DNA of 64,000 nt from Rothia sp. SD9660Na (GTDB taxonomy: Bacteria; Actinomycetota; Actinomycetes; Actinomycetales; Micrococcaceae). Numbering within the stretch: the stretch's first letter is position 1; each line of letters opens with the position of its first letter. Positions 14,206-23,055 of the stretch are shown one piece after another. The position numbers and the translations under genes are program-made. The stretch covers positions 2,294,001 through 2,358,000 of the forward strand of contig NZ_CP125946.1 of NCBI RefSeq assembly GCF_030064065.1, written 5' to 3'. Under the pieces are notes generated by a model. It was not told the origin of the DNA and made no database searches. It was given only the letters and a program-made list of their open reading frames with translations.

Positions 14206-16632
14206 ATGTCTTCTTCTCTCTCCCGCCGTCTTGCCGGACTGGCCGCAAGTGGCGCAACCGTTGTTGCCCTGGTTGTTGCCCCTGTCCCGGGCGCAGGTGC
14301 AGCCGACACCACCACCCTGACCCTGCTGAACATTAACGACTTCCACGGTCGCATTTCCACCAGCATCGCCATGGGCCTGGCCAACACCATCCAGACCGAG
14401 CGTGCAGCTGCCACCGATGGCTCCCTATTGCTGTCTGCTGGCGATAACGTGGGTGCCTCACTCTACGTTTCTAGCGTGCAGAAGGACCAGCCCACCCTGG
14501 ACTACCTGAACGCCCTAGGCCTTTCTGCCAGTGCCGTGGGTAACCACGAGTTCGATGCCGGCATGGACGACCTAGTTAACCGCATCATCCCCGCCTCCTC
14601 TTTCACCTACCTGGGCGCCAACGTCCTTAAGGCTGACGGCACCCCCGCCCTGGAGCCCTACTACACCACCGAGGTCAACGGCACCACCGTGGCCGTCATT
14701 GGTGCTGTCACCACCGAGACCCCGCAGCTGACGGACCCGTCAGCACTGGCGTCAGTGCAGTTCACCGATCCCATTGAGGCCGTGAACAAGTACGCCGCGC
14801 AGCTCTCCGACGGCGATGCGAGCAACGGTGAAGCCGACGTGATTATCGCTGAGTACCACGAGGGCGTAGACACCTCAGCCCCCGAAGCTGATGCGATCAT
14901 CAACCAGACCAGCGCCGCTGTAGACGCTATTTTCACCGGCCACACCCACGCCGAGTACGTCATTGACGGCGCCGTTCCCGGCCAGGCAGGCAAGACCCGT
15001 CCCGTCGTTCAGACCGGTAACTACGGCGATAACCTGGGCAAGGTTGTGCTGACTCTGGACGCCGACAAGAACATCACTGCCTACTCCTCTGAGCTGGTCA
15101 AGCGCATGAGCGCCCCCACCACCGAGCAGATTGCAGCTGACCCCGTCCTGGCTACCGTGAACACCATCATCACTAATGCCAACGCCTACGCCACCGAGCA
15201 GGGCTCTGTGGTAGCTGGCCAGGTCAGCGCCCCCATCACCACCGGTTTTGACTCCGCCAAGGAGACCCAGGGTGGCTTTGACATGCGCAACTACGAGTCC
15301 ACCATGGGCCACCTGGTAGCGGATATGTACCTGGCTGCCGCTAACTCCACCGGCCGCACCCCCGCCGATATCGGCATCGTCAACCCCGGCGGCCTGCGCG
15401 ATGAGCTGCCCGGCGGCCTGCGCACCTCACTGGGCCTGGCCGTCAACAAGAACGTGCGCGTCATGGATATCGTCAACGTGACCCCCTTCGCCAACAATCT
15501 CTGGACCACCGAGCTCACCGGCGCCCAGCTCAAGACCGTACTTGAGGAACAGTGGCAGCAGAACTCAGCAGGCGAGATGGCAACCCGCCCCTACCTGCAG
15601 CTGGGCTTCTCCTCAAACGTCACCTACACCTACACCGGCTCCCCCGACGCTGAGGGCTACGCAACCCGCGGCTCCAACGTGCTCGATGTGTACGTTAACG
15701 GCACAAAGGTTGAGGACGCCGACACCTACACCGTCGCTATCCCCAGCTTCCTGCTGGGCGGCGGCGATAACTTCGGCACCCTCTCCCAGGGTGTTAACGC
15801 CAAGGACACCGCCCTGGTAGATTCAGACGCTTTCGTTGAGTACTTCAAGAACGCCGGCACCGTTGACCCCAACTTCGCCAAGCAGGCTGTGCGCGTTGCC
15901 GACCTGGCTGAGAGCTACGACGTCAACGGCACTCTGGCTTTCTCCCTGTCTGACCTGAACGTTCGTAGCTACGGCGTACCCGCTCTGACCGAGCTGAAGG
16001 TGACCGTGGGTGGCATTGAGGTTGGTACCGTTGCTGTTGCTGAGGACGGCACCGCGGCGGTTTCCCTTGACCTGGCAGGTAAGGGCATCACCAACGGCAC
16101 CCACGAGGTTGTTCTGACTGATGCGACCGGCGTTGCTGGCACCACCGTCCGCCTCTCTGCGAACTTCACCGGTGAGCTTGCTGAGCCCACCCCCGCTCCT
16201 TCTGAAGAGCCGACTGTAGCTCCCAGCCAAGTGCCCACCGTTGCTCCCTCTGCTGAGCCAACCACTGAGCCGATCGTAGCTCCCAGCTCCGAGAGCACTG
16301 TTGTTGTACCTGCCGCCTCAGCTACCGCTTTTGAGTACAAGAACTGCGCCGCCGTGTGGGATGACCTGGGTCGCCCCATCAAGTCCGACGAGGCAGGCTT
16401 CCACAAGGGCCTGGATGCCGATAAGGACGGCGTAGGTTGCGAGCAGGACCCCAACTACACCAATAAGGCTGAGGACGGCAGTGCCATCAAGACCTCTACC
16501 TCCTCAGGTAGCAGCTCATCTGGCCGCCTGGCTAACACCGGTTTCACTGCCTCGATGATTGCTGGCGCGGGCGCCCTGGCCCTGGTTGCCGGTGGCGCGG
16601 CCCTGGTAGCTAACCGCCGTCGCAAGGCCTAG
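14206..16632 (+). CDS. cell-wall-anchored 5'-nucleotidase/metallophosphatase with Excalibur domain and LAxTG sorting signal
   Basis: An 808-aa secreted protein. The signal peptide (residues 1-~32, ending GAGA|ADTT) is followed by a metallophosphatase domain with metal ligands in NINDFHGRI, SAGDN, GNHEFDAG and GHTHAEYV, then a 5'-nucleotidase C-terminal domain (NPGGLRDELPGG, FLLGGGDNF). After a Pro/Thr/Ala/Ser linker comes an Excalibur-type domain at ~709-749 (CAAVWDDLG, DADKDGVGCEQ). The end is LANTG (775-779), a hydrophobic helix and RRRKA, a sortase substrate of the LAxTG class. The role is probably extracellular nucleotide or UDP-sugar hydrolysis for phosphate and nucleoside scavenging. 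The class E sortase at 30646-31464 is the likely anchoring enzyme. Confidence 0.92.
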   Translation: MSSSLSRRLAGLAASGATVVALVVAPVPGAGAADTTTLTLLNINDFHGRISTSIAMGLANTIQTERAAATDGSLLLSAGDNVGASLYVSSVQKDQPTLDYLNALGLSASAVGNHEFDAGMDDLVNRIIPASSFTYLGANVLKADGTPALEPYYTTEVNGTTVAVIGAVTTETPQLTDPSALASVQFTDPIEAVNKYAAQLSDGDASNGEADVIIAEYHEGVDTSAPEADAIINQTSAAVDAIFTGHTHAEYVIDGAVPGQAGKTRPVVQTGNYGDNLGKVVLTLDADKNITAYSSELVKRMSAPTTEQIAADPVLATVNTIITNANAYATEQGSVVAGQVSAPITTGFDSAKETQGGFDMRNYESTMGHLVADMYLAAANSTGRTPADIGIVNPGGLRDELPGGLRTSLGLAVNKNVRVMDIVNVTPFANNLWTTELTGAQLKTVLEEQWQQNSAGEMATRPYLQLGFSSNVTYTYTGSPDAEGYATRGSNVLDVYVNGTKVEDADTYTVAIPSFLLGGGDNFGTLSQGVNAKDTALVDSDAFVEYFKNAGTVDPNFAKQAVRVADLAESYDVNGTLAFSLSDLNVRSYGVPALTELKVTVGGIEVGTVAVAEDGTAAVSLDLAGKGITNGTHEVVLTDATGVAGTTVRLSANFTGELAEPTPAPSEEPTVAPSQVPTVAPSAEPTTEPIVAPSSESTVVVPAASATAFEYKNCAAVWDDLGRPIKSDEAGFHKGLDADKDGVGCEQDPNYTNKAEDGSAIKTSTSSGSSSSGRLANTGFTASMIAGAGALALVAGGAALVANRRRKA

Positions 16633-16688
16633 AGGTTTACACCATAGGCTCCGCGCCCTAGAACGGTGAAAACCTAGTCTGCCCTCAC

Positions 16689-16757
16689 AAAGGGGACCAG
16701 ATTACTCTGAATTGTATGTGTTGTGTACAAGGACTATGGGAGTAATCTGGTCCCTTT
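16689..16757 (+). terminator. terminator of the nucleotidase gene
   Basis: A perfect stem GGGACCAGATTACTC (16693-16707) / GAGTAATCTGGTCCC (16740-16754) with flanking AAAGG and TTTCTCTTT and a 32-nt loop. Confidence 0.7.
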
Positions 16758-16778
16758 CTCTTTGCCTTGCCCGCTACC

Positions 16779-17123
16779 ATGGACACTATGCCCCTCGATG
16801 TCTTTTCCGCCTCCATCCTTTCCCTTACAGGTCTACTTGCGGCGGGCGTCCGCGCAGCTGAAGAAACCGGAACCCAGCTCAGCCTCTTCGGCTGGTTCTT
16901 CTACCCCCTACTCTTTCTTGCCATGGGCCTGGCCATTTTCTGCGTGCTCACCGTGCACCGCCAGCCCCACCTGAGTGAGACGCAGAAGCTCAAGTGGCTG
17001 CTCTTCACCCTCTTTATCCCCATCGTGGGGCCCCTCGCCTACTGGCTGCGCATGCGCGCTGACCGGCGTGAATTGGCTGAGTCCGCCAGCTCTCACTCTG
17101 AGAGCGAACCGGCCGGGCAGTAG
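16779..17123 (+). CDS. PLDc_N-domain membrane protein
   Basis: A 114-aa protein with two or three membrane helices (FSASILSLTGLLAAGVRAA, WFFYPLLFLAMGLAIFCVL, WLLFTLFIPIVGPLAYWL). The last segment, with the IPxxGxxxYW pattern, is the phospholipase D-nuclease N-terminal (PLDc_N) motif found in many actinobacterial small membrane proteins; no nuclease domain is attached. The C-terminus is charged. Start choice is weak: ATG at 16779 or 16788, or TTG at 16767, all without a clear ribosome site. It begins just after a strong terminator, so it must have its own promoter within that stem region or depend on read-through. Confidence 0.6.
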   Translation: MDTMPLDVFSASILSLTGLLAAGVRAAEETGTQLSLFGWFFYPLLFLAMGLAIFCVLTVHRQPHLSETQKLKWLLFTLFIPIVGPLAYWLRMRADRRELAESASSHSESEPAGQ

Positions 17124-17187
17124 GTAGCGCAGTCTGCAGGCAGGCGTAGAGTGAGAGGTGACAAGACCACTTCACTCAGGAGACTCT

Positions 17188-18252
17188 ATGCCTATTACCG
17201 TCAAGGCCCTGCAAAAATTTGGCCCCGACCAGCCCTTCAAAGTCACCGAAATTGAGCGCCGTGACCCCCGCGAAGACGATGTGGTCATTAAAATCGAGGC
17301 AGCCGGTATCTGCCATTCTGATATCCACACCATCCACAACGAATGGGGCGAGGCCCACTTCCCCCTGGCTGTAGGCCACGAGATCGCGGGCACGGTTGAG
17401 GCTGTTGGGTCTGCCGTCACCAAGTTCAAGGTGGGCGACCGCGTGGGCGTTGGCTGCCTGGTCAACTCCTGTGGCGAGTGCGAGCAGTGCGCCGCCGGGT
17501 TCGAGAACAACTGCCTGAACGGGGCGGTGGGCACCTACAATTCCAAGGACGTGGACGGCAGCATCACCCAGGGTGGCTATTCCCAGAAGGTCACCGTCAA
17601 TGAGCGCTTCGTTCTGCGTATTCCCGACGCCCTGGACTTCGACGTGGCAGCACCCCTACTCTGCGCCGGCATCACTACCTACTCACCCCTGGCCCGCTGG
17701 GGCGTTAAGCCCGGCATGAAGGTTGCTATCTTGGGTCTGGGTAGGCTGGGGCACATGGGCGTGCAGATTGCCGCCGCCATGGGCGCCGAGGTCACCGTGC
17801 TCTCCCGCAGCCTGAAGAAGGCGGACGCCGCCGCCCAGCTGGGTGCCGCCCGCACCCTGGCTACCACCGACGAGGGTTTCTTCACCGAACACCGCGGTGA
17901 GTTCGACCTGATCCTCAACACCATCTCTGCCCCCATCGACCTGGATTCTTACCTGGGCCTGCTTAAGCCCCGCGGTATCCTCTCGGTGGTGGGCCTACCC
18001 CCGGAGGCCCTGGAGATTCACATGAACCGCCTGATTGGGGGCGGCAAGGTGCTCACCGGCAACAACATCGGCGGTATTCCCGAGACCCAGGAGATGCTGG
18101 ACTTCTGTGCCGAGCACGGCATCGGCGCCGTCATCGAAAAGATTGGTGTGGACGAGGTCGACGCCGCCTACGAGCGCGTTGTCGCCGGCGACGTCCAGTT
18201 CCGCGTGGTGATCGACACCGCAACCTTCGACAGCGCTGAGGTCAGCGCCTAG
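17188..18252 (+). CDS. zinc-dependent NAD(P) alcohol dehydrogenase (MDR, YahK/cinnamyl-type)
   Basis: A 354-aa medium-chain dehydrogenase. Catalytic zinc ligands are in GICHSDIHTIHNEWG (Cys, with the HSD motif) and VGHEIAGTV. The structural zinc motif is CGECEQCAAGFENNC (Cys spacing 2, 2, 7). The Rossmann motif is ILGLGRLGHMGVQIAAAMG. The HSDxH and GLGRLGH patterns resemble NADP-dependent aldehyde reductases of the YahK/AdhC group, which reduce a range of aldehydes. AGGAG lies 6 nt before the ATG at 17188. The gene is monocistronic and ends before a hairpin; its substrate is unknown. Confidence 0.92.
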   Translation: MPITVKALQKFGPDQPFKVTEIERRDPREDDVVIKIEAAGICHSDIHTIHNEWGEAHFPLAVGHEIAGTVEAVGSAVTKFKVGDRVGVGCLVNSCGECEQCAAGFENNCLNGAVGTYNSKDVDGSITQGGYSQKVTVNERFVLRIPDALDFDVAAPLLCAGITTYSPLARWGVKPGMKVAILGLGRLGHMGVQIAAAMGAEVTVLSRSLKKADAAAQLGAARTLATTDEGFFTEHRGEFDLILNTISAPIDLDSYLGLLKPRGILSVVGLPPEALEIHMNRLIGGGKVLTGNNIGGIPETQEMLDFCAEHGIGAVIEKIGVDEVDAAYERVVAGDVQFRVVIDTATFDSAEVSA

Positions 18253-18285
18253 CCGACCACCGGCGTCCTGACCTGGATATAGCTC

Positions 18286-18320
18286 AGACCCCGCCCGCCA
18301 AAGTGTGTGCGGGGTCTTAG
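18286..18320 (+). terminator. terminator of the alcohol dehydrogenase gene
   Basis: AGACCCCGC (18286-18294) / GCGGGGTCT (18309-18317) followed by TAGTCT; a short T-tract. CCGGCGTCC lies just upstream at 18260. Confidence 0.6.
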
Positions 18321-18386
18321 TCTGCCTAGGGTCGCCGGGCAGTATTCTTAGGAACAAGACAACCTTTCATTCCCGAGGAGATTTCT

Positions 18387-19325
18387 ATGGCCGGTGGTTT
18401 AGCGGCTCTCTTAGATGACGTAGCGGCTCTTGCCAAGCTGGCAGCCGCAAGCGTGGACGACGTAGCAGCGGCAGCTGGCCGCGCCAGCGTGAAGGCAGCC
18501 GGTGTGGTGGTGGACGACGCCGCCGTCACCCCGCAGTACGTGCGCAATATCGAACCCAAGCGCGAGCTGCCCATCATCAAAAAAATTGCGGTAGGGTCCC
18601 TGCGCAACAAGCTGGTCTTCATTCTTCCTGCAGCCCTACTGCTGAGCCAGTACCTGCCCTGGATGCTCACCCCCCTACTCATGCTGGGCGGCACCTACCT
18701 ATGCTTTGAGGGCGCCGAAAAGGTCATCGAGATGTTCTCGAAGAAGGAGCACGCCGAAGAAGAAACTCCCGCGGTGGTGCAGGGTGAGGACGCCGAGAAG
18801 AAGATTATCTCGGGGGCTGTGCGCACTGACTTCATCTTGAGCGCCGAAATCATGGTGATTGCCCTGAACGAGGTTGCTTCTGAGGGTTTCTGGGCCCGCG
18901 CTGCTATTCTAGCTGTGGTCGGTATCGGCATTACCATCCTGGTGTACGGTGCCGTGGGCCTGCTGGTTAAGATGGACGACATCGGCCTGGCCATGGCTCA
19001 GCGTGAATCTGCCGGGGCGCAGAAGTTTGGCCTGGGCCTGGTGAAGGCTATGCCCGTGGTCATGAACGTTATTTCTGTCGTGGGTACGTTCGCCATGCTC
19101 TGGGTGGGTGGCCACATTATTCTGCTGGGTCTCTATGACATGCACTGGTGGGAGGCTCCCTACCAGTTCGTGCATCACCTTGAGGAGTACGGCCACCACC
19201 TGCCCGCCCTGGGCGGAGTAGCAGCCTGGCTGATCAATACCTTCTGCTCTATGGTGGTTGGCCTGATCTGGGGCAGTATTATTGCCGCTGTGGTCCACTT
19301 CCTGCCCGGCAAGAAGCACCACTAG
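18387..19325 (+). CDS. DUF808 family inner-membrane protein (YedI-like)
   Basis: A 312-aa membrane protein starting MAGGLAALLDDVAALAKLAA, the conserved DUF808 N-terminus, followed by DDVAAAAGRASVKAAGVVVD and PQYVRNIEPKRELPIIKKIA. Four or five membrane helices follow (for example FILPAALLLSQYLPWMLTPL, AAILAVVGIGITILVYGAVG, and a C-terminal segment before PGKKHH). The function of the family is not known. The ribosome site GAGGAG lies 6 nt upstream of the ATG. A large inverted repeat follows the gene. Confidence 0.9.
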   Translation: MAGGLAALLDDVAALAKLAAASVDDVAAAAGRASVKAAGVVVDDAAVTPQYVRNIEPKRELPIIKKIAVGSLRNKLVFILPAALLLSQYLPWMLTPLLMLGGTYLCFEGAEKVIEMFSKKEHAEEETPAVVQGEDAEKKIISGAVRTDFILSAEIMVIALNEVASEGFWARAAILAVVGIGITILVYGAVGLLVKMDDIGLAMAQRESAGAQKFGLGLVKAMPVVMNVISVVGTFAMLWVGGHIILLGLYDMHWWEAPYQFVHHLEEYGHHLPALGGVAAWLINTFCSMVVGLIWGSIIAAVVHFLPGKKHH

Positions 19326-19383
19326 GCTTTGTAGCTCCGCTTGGAGGGGTTCTGCAGGCTCAGGCTCGCCCCTATGAACCCCT

Positions 19384-19450
19384 CCCCTAGTTTGTACCGC
19401 GCCCTGCCCGTTTTTGACACTAAAAGTGGGCAGGGCGCGGTACATAGGGG
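19384..19450. repeat. long inverted repeat after the DUF808 gene
   Basis: A perfect 17-bp arm TGTACCGCGCCCTGCCC (19393-19409) pairs with its complement at 19428-19444 across an 18-nt loop. Outer CCCCTA (19384-19389) and TAGGGG (19445-19450) extend the stem with a small asymmetric bulge. It is either a terminator lacking a T-run or a small palindromic element. Confidence 0.6.
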
Positions 19451-19524
19451 AGAAAAGGACGCTGGTGCCCGGCTGCTGGGCAAACGAGTATCACAGAAGC
19501 GCCACGGCTCCATTTTCAAGAACG

Positions 19525-19568
19525 AAAAACCCGTTCCCCCTAGCTCTCACTAGGGGAAACGGGTTTTT
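19525..19568 (-). terminator. bidirectional terminator next to tRNA-Leu
   Basis: AAAAACCCGTTCCCCCTAG pairs, with one or two mismatches, with CTAGGGGAAACGGGTTTTT. It has T-runs in both directions and lies 10 nt beyond the tRNA 3' end. Confidence 0.75.
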
Positions 19569-19577
19569 CTTCGCTGT

Positions 19578-19660
19578 GCGCAAGGGGGGACTTGAACCCC
19601 CACGATCTTGCGATCACTGGCACCTGAAGCCAGCGCGTCTGCCAATTCCGCCACTTGCGC
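19578..19660 (-). tRNA. tRNA-Leu (anticodon CAG)
   Basis: 83 nt on the minus strand. The acceptor arms GCGCAAG (5') and CTTGCGC (3') pair. The D-arm region is TGGCGGAATTGGCAGACGCG, the anticodon loop CTTCAGG gives anticodon CAG, a long variable arm is present (class II tRNA), and the T-loop is GGTTCAAGTCC. CCA is not encoded. The terminator follows immediately. A tRNA-Leu next to fhaA is a common actinobacterial arrangement. Confidence 0.96.
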
Positions 19661-19977
19661 ATTATTCATTTTTTATCGTTGCTGAATGAGCAACGAAGAT
19701 AACTATACACACCCCACCAAGAAGATGTCCAACCGCTCTTAAGTGTCCTCAACCACACACAAGCCTATAAGGCACCCAAAACCAGCGCACGGGCGTCCGC
19801 TCCCCACCCCCAAACCCGTGAGATAGCAGGGCTTTACCAGGTTTTCCCGGGGAGTTTTTACAGTTATCCACTAGACTAGAAGCTTAGGCTGTGCGCACAC
19901 CCTGCGCAGCGAATCAGCTCAAGCACCCGCAGAACACGGCGCGGTGCACCCGTAGTTTTGTGTTGAAGGAGGCAAGC
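19661..19977. other. intergenic region between tRNA-Leu and fhaA
   Basis: A 317-bp divergent spacer that must hold the tRNA promoter and the promoter of the fhaA-pknB operon. I see a TTATCCACT (one mismatch to a DnaA box) around 19864, a GGCGTCC word around 19789 and no credible gene. Confidence 0.4.
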
Positions 19978-20805
19978 ATGGGGTTCATCGACAGACTTGA
20001 ACAGGGCCTAGAAAAGGCCGTGCGTGGCACCTTCAGCAAGGGCGGCACTTTTGAGCCCGTAGATATCGCCAACCGGCTCCGCACCGAGATGGACAACAAG
20101 GCCTTTTCCGTCTCGTCCGGGCGCACCATCGCCCCCAACAACTTCACCGCTGAGTTCTCAGCCAGCGACTTCTCACGAGCCCAGCAGTGGGGTGTGCCCC
20201 TGGCTGAAGAGCTCTGCGACGTAGTCATCCGCCACGCCCGCGACCAGGGCTACTCCCTGCGCGGGGCGGTGCGCGTGACCTTCTCGCTCAACAACGAGCT
20301 TGAACCGGGCAGCTTCGACGTCACCAGCACGGTAAAGAAGATGCAGGCCCCGCAGGACGAGGCCGCGCAGGCCCCTGCCCAGCAGGCAGCACCTGCCCAC
20401 CCGGCGTCCGCACCCCAGTCAGTTCCCACGCGCATTACCCGCCCGGCGGCGCCCCCGCGCACCGAGCCGGTGCCCGCCCACAAGCTGCCACAGTCTCGTC
20501 GCCCCGCCCCCACCCCCCAGGTGGTGCTCGACATCAACGGCGAGCGCGTGGTCGTGCGCGATCTGCCGGTTACCCTGGGGCGCGGGTCGAACGCAGATAT
20601 CACCGTTGAAGATACGGGTGTCTCACGCCGCCACCTCGATATTGTGGAGCAGGATGGCACCTATCTGGCAGTTGATCTGGGATCCACGAACGGTTCTTAC
20701 CTCGACGGTAAGCGCCTACACGGCCGCGCTGAGCTGCGCAACGGCTCTGTGATTGAGATGGGCCGGGCCCGTATTGTTTTCCGTCTGATGGTTCGTAAGG
20801 GGTAG
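19978..20805 (+). CDS. fhaA: FhaA: DUF3662 and FHA domain protein
   Basis: A 275-aa phosphothreonine-binding scaffold of the kinase/peptidoglycan operon. Residues 1-~115 are the DUF3662 domain (MGFIDRLEQGLEKAVRGTFS, FEPVDIANRLRTEMDNKA), then an Ala/Pro-rich linker. The FHA domain at ~180-272 has GRGSNAD, SRRHLDI and GSTNGSYLDG, the Arg, Ser-His and Asn phosphopeptide-binding motifs. In mycobacteria FhaA binds phosphorylated MurJ/MviN and tunes lipid II export. It is much shorter than the mycobacterial protein because of the short linker. AAGGAGG 6 nt before the ATG fixes the start. First gene of the operon. Confidence 0.95.
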   Translation: MGFIDRLEQGLEKAVRGTFSKGGTFEPVDIANRLRTEMDNKAFSVSSGRTIAPNNFTAEFSASDFSRAQQWGVPLAEELCDVVIRHARDQGYSLRGAVRVTFSLNNELEPGSFDVTSTVKKMQAPQDEAAQAPAQQAAPAHPASAPQSVPTRITRPAAPPRTEPVPAHKLPQSRRPAPTPQVVLDINGERVVVRDLPVTLGRGSNADITVEDTGVSRRHLDIVEQDGTYLAVDLGSTNGSYLDGKRLHGRAELRNGSVIEMGRARIVFRLMVRKG

Positions 20806-20808
20806 CTT

Positions 20809-21312
20809 GTGGCATCTGAAATTACCGTGACGGTTTTACGTTTCGCCTTCTTGGGACTGCTGTGGCTGTTTATTTTTATGGTTCTGGCCGCGTCGCGCCG
20901 CGACCTGGGTGTGGGGCGTAATATCCGCACTGCGCGGGCTCAGTTTGAGGACGCCGCTGTTGATGCGCCGGTTGCTCCTGCGACTCCCGCCCACCCGGCG
21001 CCGGCGGCTGCCCCTCCGGCACGTCCGTCCCTGCTGACGATTGTGGACGGCACCCAGGCCGGGGCTACCATGCGCCTGGGCGATAGCCCGGTGACGATTG
21101 GCCGCGCCACCGATATTGAGGTGTCTTTGCAGGACGACTACGCTTCGGGCCGTCACGCCCGTCTTTTCCCGCAGGGGTCACGCTGGTTCCTTGAAGATAT
21201 GGGGTCAACCAACGGCACTTTTGTGGGTGATACCCGCCTGACCCGTGCCACTCCGCTTGAGGCTGGCCAGCTCTTTAGGGTTGGCCGTACCACCATGCAG
21301 CTGAAAGCCTAG
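20809..21312 (+). CDS. fhaB: FhaB/FipA-type FHA domain protein
   Basis: A 167-aa protein with one N-terminal membrane helix (residues ~7-27, VLRFAFLGLLWLFIFMVLAA) and a cytosolic FHA domain at ~80-165: TIGRATDIEVSL, YASGRHARLFP and DMGSTNGTFVGD. Homologues act with the kinase PknA/PknB and the division machinery. It starts at GTG 20809, 3 nt after the fhaA stop, with AAGGGG upstream, and is followed 3 nt later by pstP, so translation is coupled along the operon. Confidence 0.93.
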   Translation: MASEITVTVLRFAFLGLLWLFIFMVLAASRRDLGVGRNIRTARAQFEDAAVDAPVAPATPAHPAPAAAPPARPSLLTIVDGTQAGATMRLGDSPVTIGRATDIEVSLQDDYASGRHARLFPQGSRWFLEDMGSTNGTFVGDTRLTRATPLEAGQLFRVGRTTMQLKA

Positions 21313-21315
21313 TGC

Positions 21316-23055
21316 ATGAGTATCGCTTTCCGTTTTGCGGCCCGCTCCGATGTGGGGCGAGTGCGCTCTAAGAACGATGATTCCGGCTATGCCGGCCACT
21401 ACCTGGCGGTTGTTGCCGACGGTATGGGCGGGCACGTGGGCGGCGATGTTGCGTCGGCGACCACGGTGCTTGATTTGACTCCTCTTGACCGGGCAGGTTT
21501 TGAGGGTAATGCCGGGGTGTACCTGGCCGATGAGATCGTGAATGCCAATATCATCATGAATGAGCTGGTAGCGCTAAACCCGCGTTTGGCGGGTATGGGT
21601 ACCACCTGCACGGCTCTGCTGATTGATGGCGACCGTATTGAGATGGCCCATATTGGTGATTCGCGCGCCTACCGCCTGCGGGACGGAGTATTTGAGCAGG
21701 TCACCACCGACCACACCTTTGTGCAGCGCCTGCTGCAAGAGGGGCGTATTAGCCCCGAGGAGGCTGAGGCTCACCCGCACAAGAACGTGATTATGCGAGT
21801 GCTGGGCGATGTTGATGCTTCCCCCGAGCTTGAGCTTCGCACCCTGGACGCCGTGGTGGGCGAAAAGTGGGTGCTGAGCTCTGACGGCCTGGACGCCGTG
21901 GTGCAGGTAGCTGAGATTGAGGCGGTCATGCGCTCCACCGGCGACCTGCAGCAGGTGGTCGATATTCTGACCGACATGACCTTAGAACGCGGCGCCCCCG
22001 ACAACGTAACCGTAGTAGCCCTGCAGGTCATTAGCGAGGACTCCCTCTCAGCGGCAATTACCGCCCCGCAGCCGATTATCCCGGTGCGCAAGTACGGTAA
22101 GGACGGCGAGCTGGTGGGGGTTTACTCCACCGTGGAGCAGGAGGCCGCTGAGCCTGCCTCTAGCGACAGCCAGGCAGAGGGGGCGGACGCCGGTGAGCCG
22201 GTAGACGAGGACGGCGAGCGCCGCGCCCCCTGGCGCCGCCGCATGCCCCAGCACGCCAAGATGCGTAACGCCCTGCGCCACGGCAAGTGGCGCGGCGAGT
22301 CCTTCACCGACGGCGTGCTCAACACCATGACGGTCAAAGCCGGGGTGGACGCCGCCACCGCCACCACCGGTGACGGTGAGGACGAGCCGACCCCGGCGTC
22401 CGTGCTGCGCCAGGAGCTCTCGGAGCGCCCCCACGACCTGGTGGGAGCTGCCGCTAACGCAACCCAGACCGGCATGATTCCGGCGGTGACAGCCCGCACA
22501 GCCCAGAACATCAGCACCCTCTCCCACCAGCAGACTACCCAGGCCCTGGAGCCTGCCGAACTGCCCGAGGAATACCGGGTTGCCCTGAGCAACGAGGTCG
22601 CTCCGTCGCCACACCGCTGGCCCATGCGCATCTTCGTGGCTGCCCTGACCCTGGCGGTTCTGGCGGCGAGTGCGTGGAGCTTCTTCTCGTGGACCAAAAC
22701 CCAATACTACGTAGGTGTTAAGGACGACCACGTGACGGTGTTCAACGGCATCAATCAATCCCTGGGGCCGGTGAGCCTAAACAGTGTGGTGGAAGAGACC
22801 GATATTGAGGTCAGCTCCCTACCGGAGTTCTCCCAGTCCCTTCTGCGCAGCACTATCACCGCCACGAGCCAGGACGAGGCTGAGCAGATCGTGCAGAACC
22901 TGCGCGACCAGCTACCGGCTACGGTCACACCGGGAACCGTCACCACGGCGGAGCCCACCCCGAGTGCTTCTGCCAGTGCCTCGGGTGAGCCGAGCCCGGC
23001 GTCCGAAACCAGCCCAACACCCGATACCAGCACAACTACCCAGGGAGGTAACTAG
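21316..23055 (+). CDS. pstP: PP2C-family Ser/Thr protein phosphatase PstP
   Basis: A 579-aa membrane-anchored phosphatase that reverses the phosphorylation made by PknA and PknB. The catalytic domain spans residues 1-~240, with RVRSKNDDSGYAG, VADGMGGHVGGDVAS, GTTCTALLIDGDRIEMAHIG, DSRAYRL and APDNVTVVALQV carrying the metal-binding aspartates. A long Ala/Glu-rich linker follows, then one membrane helix (IFVAALTLAVLAASAWSF) and a small extracytoplasmic domain with a Ser/Pro/Thr tail. Its stop overlaps the rodA start by 1 nt. The intracellular linker (~155 residues) is long. Confidence 0.95.
   Translation: MSIAFRFAARSDVGRVRSKNDDSGYAGHYLAVVADGMGGHVGGDVASATTVLDLTPLDRAGFEGNAGVYLADEIVNANIIMNELVALNPRLAGMGTTCTALLIDGDRIEMAHIGDSRAYRLRDGVFEQVTTDHTFVQRLLQEGRISPEEAEAHPHKNVIMRVLGDVDASPELELRTLDAVVGEKWVLSSDGLDAVVQVAEIEAVMRSTGDLQQVVDILTDMTLERGAPDNVTVVALQVISEDSLSAAITAPQPIIPVRKYGKDGELVGVYSTVEQEAAEPASSDSQAEGADAGEPVDEDGERRAPWRRRMPQHAKMRNALRHGKWRGESFTDGVLNTMTVKAGVDAATATTGDGEDEPTPASVLRQELSERPHDLVGAAANATQTGMIPAVTARTAQNISTLSHQQTTQALEPAELPEEYRVALSNEVAPSPHRWPMRIFVAALTLAVLAASAWSFFSWTKTQYYVGVKDDHVTVFNGINQSLGPVSLNSVVEETDIEVSSLPEFSQSLLRSTITATSQDEAEQIVQNLRDQLPATVTPGTVTTAEPTPSASASASGEPSPASETSPTPDTSTTTQGGN

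Noticed and set aside
22048..22758. 236-codon minus-strand frame opposite pstP
   Set aside because: Shadow of pstP; no motif or initiation signal.
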